A stretch of DNA of 64,000 nt, taken from Amia ocellicauda. Taxonomy: Eukaryota > Chordata > Actinopteri > Amiiformes > Amiidae. Under the pieces are notes generated by a model. The model saw only the letters and a list, made by a program, of their open reading frames with translations. It was not told where the DNA came from and searched no databases. Position 1 is the stretch's first letter. Every line of letters starts with the position of its first letter. The DNA lies in NCBI RefSeq assembly GCF_036373705.1, contig NC_089867.1:21385823-21449822 (forward strand), written 5' to 3'. The translations under genes and the position numbers were made by a program. Shown in pieces: positions 11,430 through 24,887 of the stretch.

Positions 11430-13456
11430 ATGTCAGAAGGAGACAGTACTGGAGAGTCTATCCATGGGAAACCATCAACAATCGGTAGCTTTTTCACACG
11501 GCTCGGGCAGGTAGGTTTTCAGATCATTAAGATATCAAACCCAGCCAGGTCTCTGTTGTATGCACTCAATTTAATTTAAACGTAAGTGTATTTTATAGTT
11601 TGTGAGAGAGCAGCTTCCTTCTTCTCTCACACCTCTTATAAGTGGCTTTATATACAGTTTGGTTTCTGCCCAGCTCAGTTTGTTAACTTCTGTTTTTATT
11701 CTTTTAGATTTATCAGTCCTGGTTAGACAAGTCGACACCGTTCTCAACAGTACGATGGGCTGTCACTCTACTTCTAACGCTCATCTACATGATTAGAGTA
11801 TATATATTACAGGTAAGACCACAACAAGAATGCCTTAAAAAAAGTGTTTTCCAATGAAAACAGTATTGTTTTGTTGAGAAAAGTTACTGAATCAGCTCCT
11901 ATCAAAGAAAGACTTGAATATGAACAGTACATGAATATATTTTTAAATGAAAGTTGCAGATTTCAGGTTCACCTTCAAACTACAGGTCTTCTAATAATTG
12001 TGGCTTTTTTTGTAATGTTTATTTCGCTATAGTGTATTTACAGAAGCATGATCTTAGGCTTGCAGGTGCTTAAGAGTTTCCTTTTGACTTTTGCAGGGAT
12101 GGTACATTGTTACATATGCTCTGGGAATTTACCATCTCAACCTGTTCATTGCTTTTCTGTCCCCAAAAGTGGATCCATCAATAATGGATGATGCAGGTAA
12201 GTGATATAATTTGTTTAGTAAAGGGATTGCTGTATCCCTTCGTGTCTTAAGATGTTTAATTAAATTCATGAAAATCACTGGATTTTTTTTTCTCAAATGA
12301 ATTACCAGTTTCAGATTCAGATTCAGATTCAGTTTCAGTTTCAGTTTGTTTCGCTTGTGTCATGAACAGAATTTTTGACTTCCTATACCATTGGATTTGG
12401 TAAATCTTTTTTTTAAAAAATAGGCCTACATTTCAAATAGAAAATTCTTCCTTTTAGATGATGGCCCTTCATTACCAACAAAGCAGAATGAAGAATTTCG
12501 GCCTTTCATTCGAAGGCTGCCAGAGTTTAAATTTTGGTGAGTGTTATTTTTGTAAACGTTAAAAGAAAAAAAGTAATGTTTATAGTTTGAAGTTCTATAC
12601 TTCCATGCTACTGTACATTTTTATACTATAAAAGTGTGAGTTTTCAATGTGTTGGAAGCCCTTAAACAAGTAAAAGACCCAGCATGTCTTTGTATAAAAT
12701 GCACATTTTTCACCAGAATATGAAGTACATCATGCACCAAGCTATACATCTTTAAAATACCAAAGAGAAAAGTTTGTTTATTCCCTTCAGTGGTAGATTT
12801 GCCACCTGTACAATGCCGTTTTAGGGGCACGTGAAAGCAGTACGATGTATATTATGTATAGTGTAAATTACCATACATGTTTTGGGGGGAGGTATATTTA
12901 CAGTGGTCTACACAAGATTAAAAGATTTGCCATCAATGTGAGACGAATTATGTGAAGACAATGTCTTTCTATATCGTTTTAATATTCTTTGTATTGTAGG
13001 CATTCAGCTACTAAAGGAATCGTGATTGCAATGATTTGCACATTCTTCGAGGCTTTCAATGTGCCAGTGTTCTGGCCGATACTTGTGATGTACTTCATCA
13101 TGCTTTTCTGTATTACCATGAAGCGACAGATAAAGGTATGTCACTTTAAATCTGTTTGTCCTGTTTTATTATCTGTGTACATGCTTAAGAATTAGAAACT
13201 GTATTTGTGAATGATTGCATTATATTTGATCTTACTTTTGGCTTAGGAGCATGTTCATTCATTGACTTCATTCATCTTCTGGCCTTTGGCGTTTTAAATG
13301 AAATGAAAAGCTGTTATCACCTCGGTTGACCACGTTTTGACACTTTTTCTTTTCTTTCCTTCACAGCATATGATCAAGTACAGATATCTACCATTCACAC
13401 ATGGCAAGAGGACATACAAAGGCAAGGAAGACACAGGGAAAGCTTTTGCTAGTTAA
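11430..13456 (+). CDS. rer1: Rer1, Golgi-to-ER retrieval receptor, complete
   Basis: Six coding exons join in frame: 11430-11510, 11708-11812, 12097-12196, 12458-12536, 13000-13135 and 13367-13456, all with GT-AG borders. They give 196 aa, the length of human RER1. The start is [16 protein letters not shown]. Four membrane segments follow, roughly aa 42-60, 63-85, then two between about aa 126 and 164 around [16 protein letters not shown] and [15 protein letters not shown]. The cytosolic tail contains [19 protein letters not shown]. Rer1 cycles between cis-Golgi and ER and returns ER membrane proteins and unassembled subunits by recognising polar residues in their transmembrane segments. The ATG lies 7 bases into its exon, so the 5'UTR must come from a separate upstream exon. 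No frame damage is seen. Identification is confident. Confidence 0.97.
12306..12346 (+). repeat. TTTCAG/ATTCAG hexamer repeat in rer1 intron
   Basis: Several tandem variants of TTTCAG and ATTCAG lie within the fourth coding intron. It is an ordinary short tandem repeat. Confidence 0.8.
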
Positions 13457-15560
13457 AAAAAATCCCCACCTGAAAAAATTATTATTTACATTTGGGGGTG
13501 GGGGGGTGGGGGGGTGGGTTTGGGGTTTAAAAAAACAAAAAATAAAAAAAGGAAAAGAGTTTTGATCCATTGTGACAGTGTTAGGTAATAGACGGGGGGA
13601 TTCCGTATGAACAGCACGCTGCCTTTGATACCGAGACGTTCCTGCTCATGAGTTAATGCATATGGACATTGTTGGAACCTGTTTTCCTTGGAGAAATCCA
13701 GTGCTTTCTTTGCCTTGTGACCCCATGGGGTTGTGTAAACTACTTTAGAGTGACGTGTGGTGTGGAATGTATAGCGGAAATTAGCTTTAGCTATCATTAA
13801 CACGAACCCCCACTCCTGCTGAGCTCGGCACTGTCTCACTGGGGATGCTAATCTTCCAGCTACCTTCAGGGACCCTACTAGTAAATAAAACCATCTACCC
13901 CTCTGGTCAAATGATGTCGTCCTCCTATTGTCACTTTTTTCAGTAAAGTTGAATGGGAGGTTATCAAATATAGACATATCCCCTTAGATTCGTAGACGTA
14001 AACGTTAGATTTGTTTAGTTTTTAGTGGATTATTTTAATTTAGCATGTCTTAGACCCAGTTGAAAGTCCACTCAGTTGATTATCAATCGATACGCTGGAC
14101 CGATATGCCGAGCAGACCGAGAAACAGACTCCAGTCTCCCCTTGGACGTCCGCTCTCAGACGGCATGAGCCCAAGTGCCGACCAGAGGACAAATGGTGAC
14201 CCCGGCCAGCGCGCTAGGGAGACAGTCACGCCCCCCTCTGTTGACTACCTCACCAAATCCTGTCCATGCTCGGCCAGTTATGTGCGCCGCCCCTATCGAC
14301 ACCTCGCAACATCTTCGGGCGGCGGCGCAGTTTGCGTGTGAAGCTGTAGTTTGCAGGCTGTAGAATCTGTCCTCCAATCAAGGCGAGGGTTTATTGGTGT
14401 ATTGTTTATAGAAAGAAGTGTTGAAAAGCAAAATAATTTAAGTAACTACCCTTTTTTGCTGATAAATCTCCCCTTCCCGAAAGGATCTGAATATAAACTA
14501 TATGTATGATTGTGTCTATTTTACAGATAATCTGCAGTCTAAGGTCATTCTTTAAAGACAGAAGATGCAGGGTTTTACTTGCATCCCGTGACTGTCATCC
14601 CAACAGTTCTTTGATGTACCAGACCTGATAGGAGGTATCTACAGTAACATTTTATTTTCCTCCCAACGCGTCTCATTCAGTGGAATAGCCGTCAGACCAG
14701 ATTTATAATCGTACTTGTCCAGTGCTTCATTTTATTCATTCATTTCGCCCAGTGCACATTGAAATATTGTCTGTTTTTTAGAGTTGGTATGGACAATAGC
14801 TTTTGTTTTTGAATCATTCCATATTTTTCTCCCCTGCGTTTTTGCAGAAAAGTTTGAAAGTTCAAATGTGTGTGTGTGTGGGGGGGGGGTTACTTTTTTT
14901 TTTTTTTCTCCCCCAATTCTGTCTATTTTTTTTATTTATTTTATATGTTACGAATGTGCCAGAGAGGTTTTGTGATGAAGTGGATTGGTGGGGTTGTTTT
15001 TGAAAACCTGGAAAAACATGTAATGTCTGGAGTTGCCACTGAAGTGAAGGATCAAAACTTTCCTTTTCCTGTAAAAGTATATCCTGTTTTTGGAGGGTTG
15101 TGTTGATGGGTTATATATTTTAAAGGTTCAATAGTTCGAGATTATTTTGAGCACACTTTTCTTGACGAACATATGATGCTGTTTCCAAGTGTTCAATTTA
15201 TCATCGTCACATAAAAATGATAGGAAATGAGTAAAGAAATAGAAGTTGGACAGTAGCTTTATAAATCAATTGCAATTGCATGTATTATTGTTTTTTTTTT
15301 TTTCCCTCCATGTGCTACAGATTTAAACAAACAAAAGATGATTTTAATAACTTTATTAAGTGTAATAATTTTTCACTTCAATCGCTATTAAAGAGACTAT
15401 GTCCCTTTTCTTTGTGGTGTTCAGCAGCATTATTTACCTGATTTTATTCTGTTATCTGGATGCAAATTTTCTTTTATTTGCACAGCCTTGTGTAGCTTTT
15501 CATATTTAATGAGGATTTGAATCGAAGGGTGAAAATAAAGCCACATTTAAAATATTCATG
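13457..15560 (+). other. rer1: Probable rer1 3'UTR
   Basis: After the rer1 stop there is about 2.1 kb without another gene, ending near an AATAAA at 15534-15539, the best polyadenylation signal I see downstream. The segment starts with a very G-rich tract (separate entry). Around 14.1-14.35 kb it includes a GC-rich patch that stands out from its surroundings but encodes nothing recognisable. The UTR extent is inferred; earlier polyadenylation is possible. Confidence 0.4.
13494..13525 (+). promoter_or_regulatory. G-quadruplex-type tract just after the rer1 stop
   Basis: The run is G5-T-G7-T-G7-T-G3-TTT-G4, beginning 37 bases after the rer1 stop codon on the sense strand. It satisfies the usual four-G-tract, short-loop pattern for an RNA quadruplex. 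The effect is unknown, but it would sit at the start of the 3'UTR. Confidence 0.7.
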
Positions 15561-16865
15561 CATCTGTTATGTAGCTCTGCATTTTCTTATATTATTGTTT
15601 GAAACTAATTTAAAACGTGCATTTCTGTGTGTGAGAGAAATGACAATGTATTTTGTTTGCTGCGTTCATATATAATGGGATTATAATCTGTAACGGGGTG
15701 TTTAAGGTCTGAGCTATCTGTACAGAATAAGCGTATTTTCATTTGTTTTTGCTAAAATGACACATTTTGTGAAATTTCTGTTAAACCACAGAAGTAGTGA
15801 ATATATCCCCAAGGAATTTTTTACCAATGCATATGCAACAGTACCTTTAAATAATACACATGGGCAGCTGGCGTATAATCAAGTAACTTTATTTCTGTAC
15901 ATAATTTGGAATTAAAAAAGTTTGAATTGGGGTATACATTGACCCTTAATTTCAATTTAATTAACATGTTCCATGATTGTAAACCTTCAAATGCCAGATG
16001 TTGAATTAAGATTCCCTCTGATACTTCATTAAAATTGTTTTTCCTAACAACTTATCCTTTTTTCTCCATGAAAACCCAGCAAGGTGTATACATTTTCTGA
16101 GCTGAGGGAAGCTGAGCACACAGACAGTGGGAATTTACAGTTTTGGATTTACATTTAGGAGTTTTTATGTAGACAGGCATTCATGTGCAGTGTACGGTAT
16201 GTAGTGGTATTTTATATGTGCATCGTTGTTCAATGGATTAACTCTTTTCTATGGTAGCAGGTGGAGTATCTTGATTTTTGAAATCCTTGGGCAGTCAGTT
16301 TTCAGATGTATTTGCTAAGCTGTAAGAAAGAAGTGGAGTGAAAAGTGCAGATGATTCTTGGCATAGTTGCCGATTTCAAGAACTAATCGACGCTTAAATA
16401 CTCGTGCAGTTCGTGTACGTTTCAAACTTGACAAAGTATCTGAGATTCACATGCAATAAGTAAGCACGCATTGTAAAATTGTATAATGTTAAGATAAACC
16501 AAAGAACGATTTCTCGGAGGGCTTTTTTTCGTCTATTAGCTTCACCACACTTTGCATATCTCTTATTTGCAAAAGCTTCAGCACCTGCATGGAAAATTTG
16601 GCAATGCATGCATCATTGGCAACATACCCATCCAGCATAACAATAGCACATTTTCTAATGCTATATAGCAACCTCAGGGATACATGGGAGGGGGGGCAGT
16701 GTACTGAAACAGCCAACAATCATAAATCAGTTTATCAACCGTAACGCATGTTTATGTAAATCTACAAAAGCGGTAAATTCACATGACTAACATGAGGACA
16801 AAGTGGGAAGAAAATGTAGAGACCCTTGCTGCCACATCTTTAACAGGTATTGGCAGCAGGCGACA
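15561..16865. other. rer1 to T1R intergenic region
   Basis: No gene recognised. A 76-codon open frame on the minus strand (16489-16719) has no family resemblance and is probably chance. Confidence 0.5.
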
Positions 16866-19800
16866 ATGCAAGGTTTTACATTCATTTTAAGTATTTCACT
16901 TTTCTTTTATCCGTGGATTAATGCATTGAAACACTGTGCCACGAAAGATTTTAGTTTATCTGGAGATTATGTTTTGGGAGGGCTGTTCCGAATCCACATC
17001 GCAGATCAGTCGAATGTTTCATATCGAAAACCTGAGGTTCTGCAGTGCTCTACGTAAGTACATATAATGGTATCATATAATACAAAATAAATCAATTTAG
17101 TATTTGCTTTTATTTAGTTTGCACTATTATTTAGTTTGCACTATTTTCTGTATGCAATATGTTCCCTGTTGTTTGCTTCAGACACTAAGAATATTAAATG
17201 TTTATTAATGTATTTAATTTTATTGGAAAGTGATTTCAAATTAATGCAAGTTTGCAGTGATTTAATATGGTTTCAATACTCCCAGCTTCTATGATGAACG
17301 ACACCCGATTCACCAAACACTTGTGATTTCATTGTACAGTGAAACTTTAAATTGTAGATGTGTGTGTATAAATATTCAAATATGGGTGTATTTATATTGA
17401 TTAATTTGTTTAAATTGATGTGGCATGTGTGCTGATTTTTAACCAATCTGTACAATAATGTAATTCATTTTTTAAAGAAATGCAATAATTTCAAAATCTG
17501 TCACACCCCCCTCCCCCTCCTTCAGATGGCAGTTTTTACCAGAGTACTATCAGCAGCTGCAGGTGTTGAGGTTTGCTGTGGAGGAGATCAATAACTCCAC
17601 CTCTCTCCTGCCCAACGTGTCCCTGGGCTACGACCTCTTCGACTACTGCTCTGATTCACTGAATCTCCAGGTGGCCTATGACTTCCTGTCCAGCAGCCTG
17701 GACAGATCCGTTCCGGTTCTAGACCGTTTCCTAGGGTATCGACCTAAAGTCATCTCTTTAATTGGCCCTTTTGGGAGCACTGAGAGCCTTATCATCGGAC
17801 CGTTGTTCATGTTCTATGATATTCCAATGGTAACTTCATTTTTCTTTCTATAATCAACACTAGAACTTTGTGAATCACCTAGAATTGAATCTTTAAATCT
17901 CTATTTGTGTTTAAACTCTGTGATCCTTGTCTGTCTGTAACAACAATCTAGGAAATGGGCATGCTCCTATTCAACGTTTTCATTCCCCCCCACAGATAAG
18001 CCCCGGAGCGTCGAGTATTCGTTTGAGCCATGAACCCTTTTTTAACTCATTTCTGCGCACGATCCCCAGCGACCTCTACCAGGTACGCGCTATTGTCCAG
18101 CTTCTGCAGAGGTTTAAGTGGAACTGGGTGGCATTCATTGGCAGTGACAATGACTACAGCCAGGACGCTCTTCAGGTCTTCAACGAGGAGACGCAGCGTG
18201 CTGGCATCTGTGTGCCTTACCAAAACACTATCCCTCAAGACCCCACTGGAATGCTCAGTATATTTCGCAAGATCGAGGCTCTCAAAGTGAGTGTCGTGGT
18301 GGTGTTCGCCACCCAGGACCTGGCTGTCCCGTTCATCCAAGCTGCTGTAGCGAACGATATCCGTGACAAAGTGTGGATCGCCAGCGAGGCCTGGTCAACG
18401 AACCAGTTCCTGTTCAAATTGCCAGGGATTGAAGCGATCGGCACCGTCCTGGGGATAAGCATCAGTGGACTGGGGCCCTTGCCTGGGTTTAAGGAGTTTG
18501 TGTACAGAACCATAATGCAAAGCGATCACGAAGCCTGTGCACAGACACAGCGTCCAGTGACTGAGGAAATGTGCAATCAGGATTGCCCAGAGTGTTCTTC
18601 TCTCACGCCCGAAGCTCTCCTGGAAGCAGACCCGACTTACAGTTTTAATGTGTACTCGGCTGTGTATGCTGTTGCCCATTCTCTCCATCAGTTACTGGGG
18701 TGTGGGGCAAATACCTGCACAAGGTCTGGACCGGTCCTGCCCCATATGGTAAGTGAGAGACCTGTTCTTGAAACCAGTAGTAACTATAAATACAGTACCA
18801 TAGGCATATACAGACAGGTGGCAAATTAAAGGAAAAAACAACATAAAGTGTCTCAGTGTCATCTGAGCCGCCAGAACAGCTTCAACGCTCTTGGCACGGA
18901 TTCTACGAGTCTCTGGACTCCCCTGGAGGGATGGACACCATTCTTCCAAAAGATATTCCCTCATTTGGGGTTTTGATGGTGGTGGATAGCGCTGTCTAAC
19001 ACGTCGGTCCAAAATCTCCCACAGGTGTTCAATTGGGTTGAGATCTGGTGACTGTGAAGGCCATAGCATATGATTCACACCATTCAGTGCCCCTCGTGCC
19101 CTGTGCATGAGGGCATTGTCATCCTGGAAGAGACCACTCTCAACAGGATATAAATGTGTCCCCATAGGATAAAGGTGATCACTGTGTAATGATTTGCAGT
19201 GACCCTTCCCTTTAAGGGGACAAGTGGACCCAAACCATGCCAGGAAAATGCCCCCCACAGCATAACAGAGCCTCTGGACCCCCTCACTGTAGGGGTCCAG
19301 CAGTCAGGCCTGTCCCGTTCTCTAGGTGTCGTCACACAGCACTCGTCCACTTTTCGAGAATATGGTGAAGGATGACTCATCTGACCAGATCACTTTGTTC
19401 CACATCTCTGTAGACCAGTGCCTATGGTTTTTGCACCACGAACTCTCCAATGTGTATTTGTCTTTGTAATGAGGGGTTTATGCACTGCCATCGTGAGCCA
19501 AAATCGAGGTCAGTTGGGCCTGCTCAGCATTTGTATACATGCCACAATGCATAATAGGCTGTTAATTGCTTAATTGTATCACGCAGTACACCTGTTTGGA
19601 GATGTTAAACTCAGGGCTCCTAGCAGCAGCAGCCTTTGATGTTCAATTAGTTAATCTTCTTAATTTTTATAATATTATATGCCCAGTAGAATTACTTGAT
19701 TTATACTTAATGAGGATATAATTATACTAAAACATGCTAGAGATATATATTACTATATCTATAAAGTGTGTCAATAAGAAATAGTATTAGTGACCTGTGC

Positions 19801-21987
19801 ATTATAGTTTTATGTGTGTTATGTATACTAGTAATTGTATCTCTTGCTGTATTCCTTTGCAGACCACACACACATACACAAATACACACAATCATACCTC
19901 AATTCAGCTGGCCATTCATTGACCGGTCAGAAATTAAGTCCCTTCGCCCATGTGCTGTGCTAGGATCTGTACTGTGCTCAATCGCCTTTCGCAATTAAAC
20001 TTCAGGTTGACATTACGTCATCGTCTGAGTCATCTGTGTTTAACCGACACCCAGGAGCGAACACACTCCGGCACTCCGGTTTACAGTCCCCATAGCTCTA
20101 CCCAACAGAAAGGCTTGGCCATTCACAAATTGAGGATTTGGGGCGGCAAGCAACTAGAAAATTGAATTTCCATACAGGCAATACAAGATGTTCAATTACA
20201 TGTCATCTTGTTTTCTTGCACTCATGTGATTGCAGGTTCTTGAAGGACTGAAGAAAGTGGACTTCATGTTAAAGGATCGTGTGATCAATTTTGATCAAAA
20301 TGGAGACCCAACTCCCTACTATGACATTGTGGTTTGGGACAGGACCTCACTCGAGTTCCCCAAGAGGGTTGGTTTATACACCTCCGATCCAGCCCCCCGA
20401 TTCACGCTCAACGAGAGTCTGATTCCGTGGTACACAAATGGCAGGGTAATGACATTTTTTCACACATACTTTTCAAAGTATCTCTGAAGACAGTATTAGC
20501 CTTTCTTTGAATGGTGGGTGATAGTTATTCATCCACATTCATGGTGGTGTTGTAGGAGCATTATAAAGCTGCTCCTGGCCCTACAGAGGAAAGAAAGCCC
20601 CAGTAAATGGTAAATTATCTATTTTACTCGGATGTCTTCTCTTGCCCTGATGTTTATGAATGCGGTTTTCCTCCGCAGGTACCGATATTAATATGCACTG
20701 CAGAATGTGAGGAGGGTCACAGGAAGCTGCGCACTGGAGTACACGACTGCTGTTTCCAATGCGAGGTCTGTCCCAATGGCACATACATCGATAAAAAAGG
20801 TGAGGTTTAACAGTCATGAGAAAATAATAAATAAATCCTACCAGAATTACATATACCTGTACGTCAGGTTTCTCACATTGTTTTTTAATGTTCATAATGT
20901 TTTGGGTGTGTCACATGTAATTATAAATTAAGTAGCCCTGACAAAGGCTTGACAAGGTACAGAAACAGCGGAGTGAGGAGCATTTATTCATACTGCATGA
21001 GGTGCAGTGCCTATATGTTTTATTTATTTGGTTTTATCTTCATGTTTAACAGCTGATCCTTACAATTGTACAAAGTGCGAAGACGACGAGTGGTCCGGTC
21101 AAGGAAGCACGTCCTGTAAAAAGCGCACCCTACAGTACCTCCACTACACCGACCACTTCTCCATCGCGCTGGTGGTGTCGACGGTCATCGCGCTCGCCCT
21201 TTCCATCGCCATCACCATCCTCTTCGCCCGAAACCGCGACACCCCGGTGGTGAAGTCTGCGGGGGGGACGATGTGCTTCTTCATGCTGAGCTGCTTGAGC
21301 GTGGCGTGCATGGGCATCTTTTCTTATATCGGCGAGCCCGTGCTGGTGAAGTGTACCTTGAGGAACCCGGTGTTCGCCGTGTTCTACACCGCCTGCCTCT
21401 CCTGCCTCGCCGTCCGCTCCTTCCAGATCGTTTTCATCTTCAAAATGGCGGCCCAGCTACCCAAAGCTTATGACTTCTGGGTCAAGCACAATGGGCAGTG
21501 GCTCGTCATCGTGGCATCCGTGGTCATCCAGATCTTCTTGTGTGGCATCTGGATTGGCACTGAAGGACCTCAGCCCTTCAGCGATGCCGCAGTATACATC
21601 GACCAGATCATCGTGAGCTGCACCATGGGAGGTCTGCGGGCGTCCCTGCCGGTGACATTGTTCGTCAGCTGTCTCAGCGTTGCCTGCTTCATCTTCTCCT
21701 ACATGGGCACCGACCTGCCTAAAAACTACAATGAGGCGAGGTCTGTCACTCTTAGTCTGCTCATCTTCTTCCTGTCATGGATTTCCTTTTTCACCGCTTA
21801 TATTGTGTACAGTGGGAAATATATCCAGGCTTTCAATGCTGTCTCCGTGCTGGTCAGTTTGTATGGAATACTCGCAGGCTATTTTTTCCCCAAGTGTTAC
21901 ATTATTCTTTTTAAACCTGAACAAAACACGACGGCACATTTCCAGACCTGCATTCAGAGTTACACCAAATCTATTAGTTCTAAATGA
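16866..21987 (+). CDS. tas1r2: T1R2-like taste receptor gene 1, complete six-exon family C GPCR
   Basis: Exons are 16866-17053, 17526-17829, 17996-18748, 20236-20445, 20679-20799 and 21053-21987, with consistent GT-AG phases, giving 836 aa (human T1R2 is 839). The start at 16866 is chosen because a hydrophobic signal peptide (aa 1-20) follows it. The ligand-binding Venus-flytrap domain spans about aa 21-490, with [29 protein letters not shown] and [16 protein letters not shown]. The nine-Cys domain spans exons 5 and 6. The 7TM domain lies in exon 6 and ends in the T1R signature [10 protein letters not shown]...[10 protein letters not shown], which separates it from V2R/OlfC receptors. The flytrap motifs best match teleost T1R2, a subunit of a heterodimer with T1R3, but the exact T1R subclass needs a tree. 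Intron 3 (1.5 kb) carries a Tc1 copy. AATAAA follows at 22078. Confidence 0.9.
18811..19605 (-). mobile_element. Tc1/mariner element, decayed copy B, in intron 3 of T1R gene 1
   Basis: This copy is in reverse orientation to copy A at 8083 and belongs to the same family. It starts after a TA (18809-18810) with the shared end sequence GCAAATTAAAGGAAAAAAC. Its minus-strand frame, closing near 18830, reads [20 protein letters not shown] and [10 protein letters not shown], and further upstream on that strand a second frame reads [18 protein letters not shown]. The frame is broken and sections are missing, including a short gap just before the LNPIE motif. The far end stays alignable with copy A to about 19605 but its terminal repeat is not recognisable. 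It is intronic and should not affect the receptor protein. Confidence 0.8.
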
Positions 21988-23075
21988 AAACTGCTTCATG
22001 ATTATAGCTTTTTCTGTTTGGTATATTTTAAGCAACTATAAACACTTGGGAAAAGAGTGATTTGCTTGCATATCAAAAATAAACCCAATAAATGATAGAT
22101 GTTTTATGACGTTTTCCAAGAAATAAACCATAGAACTAAATCAATCAATAAATGAATCAATAAATAAGTCCCTAAAATGGTGGGGGGGGGGGGGGGGGGT
22201 TAAATACCCAGTTGAATAACTATATACATTTTATCTTTTTGAATTTGTAAATTGTAATACACAAGTGTCTTTAACATGTAAAAATTAGTTATGTAAAATA
22301 CCTAAATTAAATTACATTTAAAACAAATTGAAGCCAATGTATGTGGTATTATTTTTCGTAGTAGGCATACATGTACACAGAATGTATTGCTCACAATACC
22401 CTAATCAAAAATAATCCCAAGGCACCCAACGAATTTATAGGGTAATGATTAGAAATGTCAACACATTGACTTAGAAATACACGACGCCTCTGAACCGTGC
22501 TGAGGACGAGAAATTACCCATGACATACGTGTTTTTAAAACATATTGATACTAATAACTATATTTTTGCTTTGATAGGAAAGGTATGTAAAACGTCATTT
22601 AAATTATTACCGGATACATTGTATAAAAAACTAACCACTGTTTCAACACTAACAGGGAAAACTATTAATTTTGCATAGGACACATTTGCAAGGGGAAGGA
22701 GTTTATACGCAACATTTCATACACCTGCGAGTATCAAAACTAATTATTAACACCACCACACATTTACAACATGCATCGGTCATTATCAGTTGAAACCGTT
22801 TGTGTTCGCTAATTGACGTGCACATTAATAGTTGTTTTCTTTAATTGGCCCATTTACTGAAGGCCAACTTTTATGAAACTATTCAATTCCACTGAAAATA
22901 CGATTTGTGGTTTTACTTGGCAAACATCTACCATTCAAGCAGAACGCGGCTGTATTTAAATCTGAATGTCATGTAAATCATCAGGATGAATTCCAATACT
23001 ATCTGGATCGTGACATAAGCAAGTCAAACTTTGTGTAAAGCGCAGGTGAAGTGCGTATCTCCAGAGGAAGCCAAA
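21988..23075. other. Intergenic region between T1R genes 1 and 2
   Basis: The 3'UTR of gene 1, with AATAAA at 22078-22083 and 22088-22093, is followed by AT-rich DNA with no supported gene. Confidence 0.5.
22182..22199 (+). repeat. Poly-G run
   Basis: A run of 18 guanines lies about 200 bases after the stop of T1R gene 1. It may be real or may have uncertain length from sequencing. Confidence 0.9.
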
Positions 23076-24105
23076 ATGAAGTCCTTCGGATTGTTCCTCC
23101 TGTTGGGTTTGTGTGTCCCAGGGGCACCCGCCATGGCATCCTGCGCATCATCAGATTTCAGACTACAGGGGGATTATATATTGGGAGGACTTTTCGAAGT
23201 TCATAACTCTCTGAACTATCAGTCAGACCACAACAGACCTGAAGCCTTACAATGCTATCCGTAAGTAAATCTCCCCTATTATGTCATCTAGTTTTTAAAA
23301 TGTTTATTTCAATAATGTAGTTTATATGCGCAAAAGACGCACTTCTAACAAGGGACCATTTTTTTCAATTGATGAAAAGTAAACCTGGAAAATGTGTACA
23401 ATATTTCAACTGGTAACAGAAGCAGGATATCCATATATTATATTATTTCAATTAGGAATATTTTCAGTATGAGAGGACACTGTAAAGGTACCCAGCTGGC
23501 ACAAGGTGTGCGTGGATTCAGGCACAGCGTTTCAAAAACCGTTCCCTTACACACTCCTGCACCTATTTAAAGTGTGGGGTTTTCTGTTTAATGAACGGTG
23601 GGTTGTGGTGATAATGAGATGAATATATTCACTGTAAACGTATCTTCTTGACATCATTACTTTATATATATATTTTGTAAAGTTTCTGTAAACGTACGTC
23701 TACCACTGATCCACGAACTGTAAACTTCAACAGAATTGACCGAGTTATCTGTGACTGGTTTTACGTTTAATACCGATTGTATTGTTTTATTTGTTTGTTT
23801 GTTTGTTTGTTTGTTTGTTTATTCCAATACATGTGGAAGATATCTGTCGATGCAAATAGATCATGTCATTTGAAAGTATTAGATATATGTTCATATAACA
23901 AAAGTCCTTCAAAACTGAAAATGATGGTACGTTCTGTTCGGGCACACCTACATCACAACCTTTAAACGGGGGGTCCAGGGTATCATTGTTTTTCCACTTT
24001 TACCTCGCACACACATGCGTTTTTCTTCAAGCTAAATCCATACAATTCTAATATATTCGTTATTTATTTTGTGGTCTTTTTAATTTTCAATAAAAGCGGC
24101 GACTT

Positions 24106-24149
<44 letters not shown>

Positions 24150-24841
24150 GACTACTATTACCAGGGTGCATCCAGCGCATTTATTGTTAATCTATTCAAT
24201 CAACAATCAATACAATAAATTATACAGTAAATAATGGAAATTATGAATCGGACATCCAATAAGGAAGATCAACCAAGTTCTCAATGAATCAGAAATAAAG
24301 TCACATTCAGCCTCCAACATTGCTCAAACATTTCCCCCCCCAGATTGGACTTTTTGACTTCAGGCTATCAGCAGCTCCAGGTGATGAGGTTTGCTGTGGA
24401 GGAGATCAATAACTCCAGCTCCCTCCTGCCCAACGTGTCCCTCGGCTACCAGATCTTCGACCACTGCTCCGATACGCTGAACTTTCCGTCTGTCTTTGAC
24501 TTCCTCTCCGTGAATGGGTCCGTCCCCGTTAAGAAGAAGAACAGAGATTATCGACCGAAAGTCATATCTGTCACCGGCCCATTTGGCAGCACTCAAACCA
24601 TTACCATTGCGCCGCTATTCATGGCAAACATCATTCCAATGGTAACTATCACATTTCATTTCCCTGCGTAATAAGTAATAGGCTAATGTGCATGTGGTCA
24701 TGGCTTAACGCTTTATAGTCTTATCATTATTGATTAGAACCCAGCTAACAATATCATGTTGCTACAACGTTGTGGGTTTTGTTGCTGCAACCCTGTAGTT
24801 CCCAGATTCGTTGCTACAACATTGTGTGTGAGCTGGAAGAA

Positions 24842-24887
<46 letters not shown>

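Noticed and set aside
13486-13977. 163-codon minus-strand frame downstream of rer1
   Set aside because: Antisense to the rer1 3'UTR, with no family resemblance; its proline end is the G tract read in reverse.
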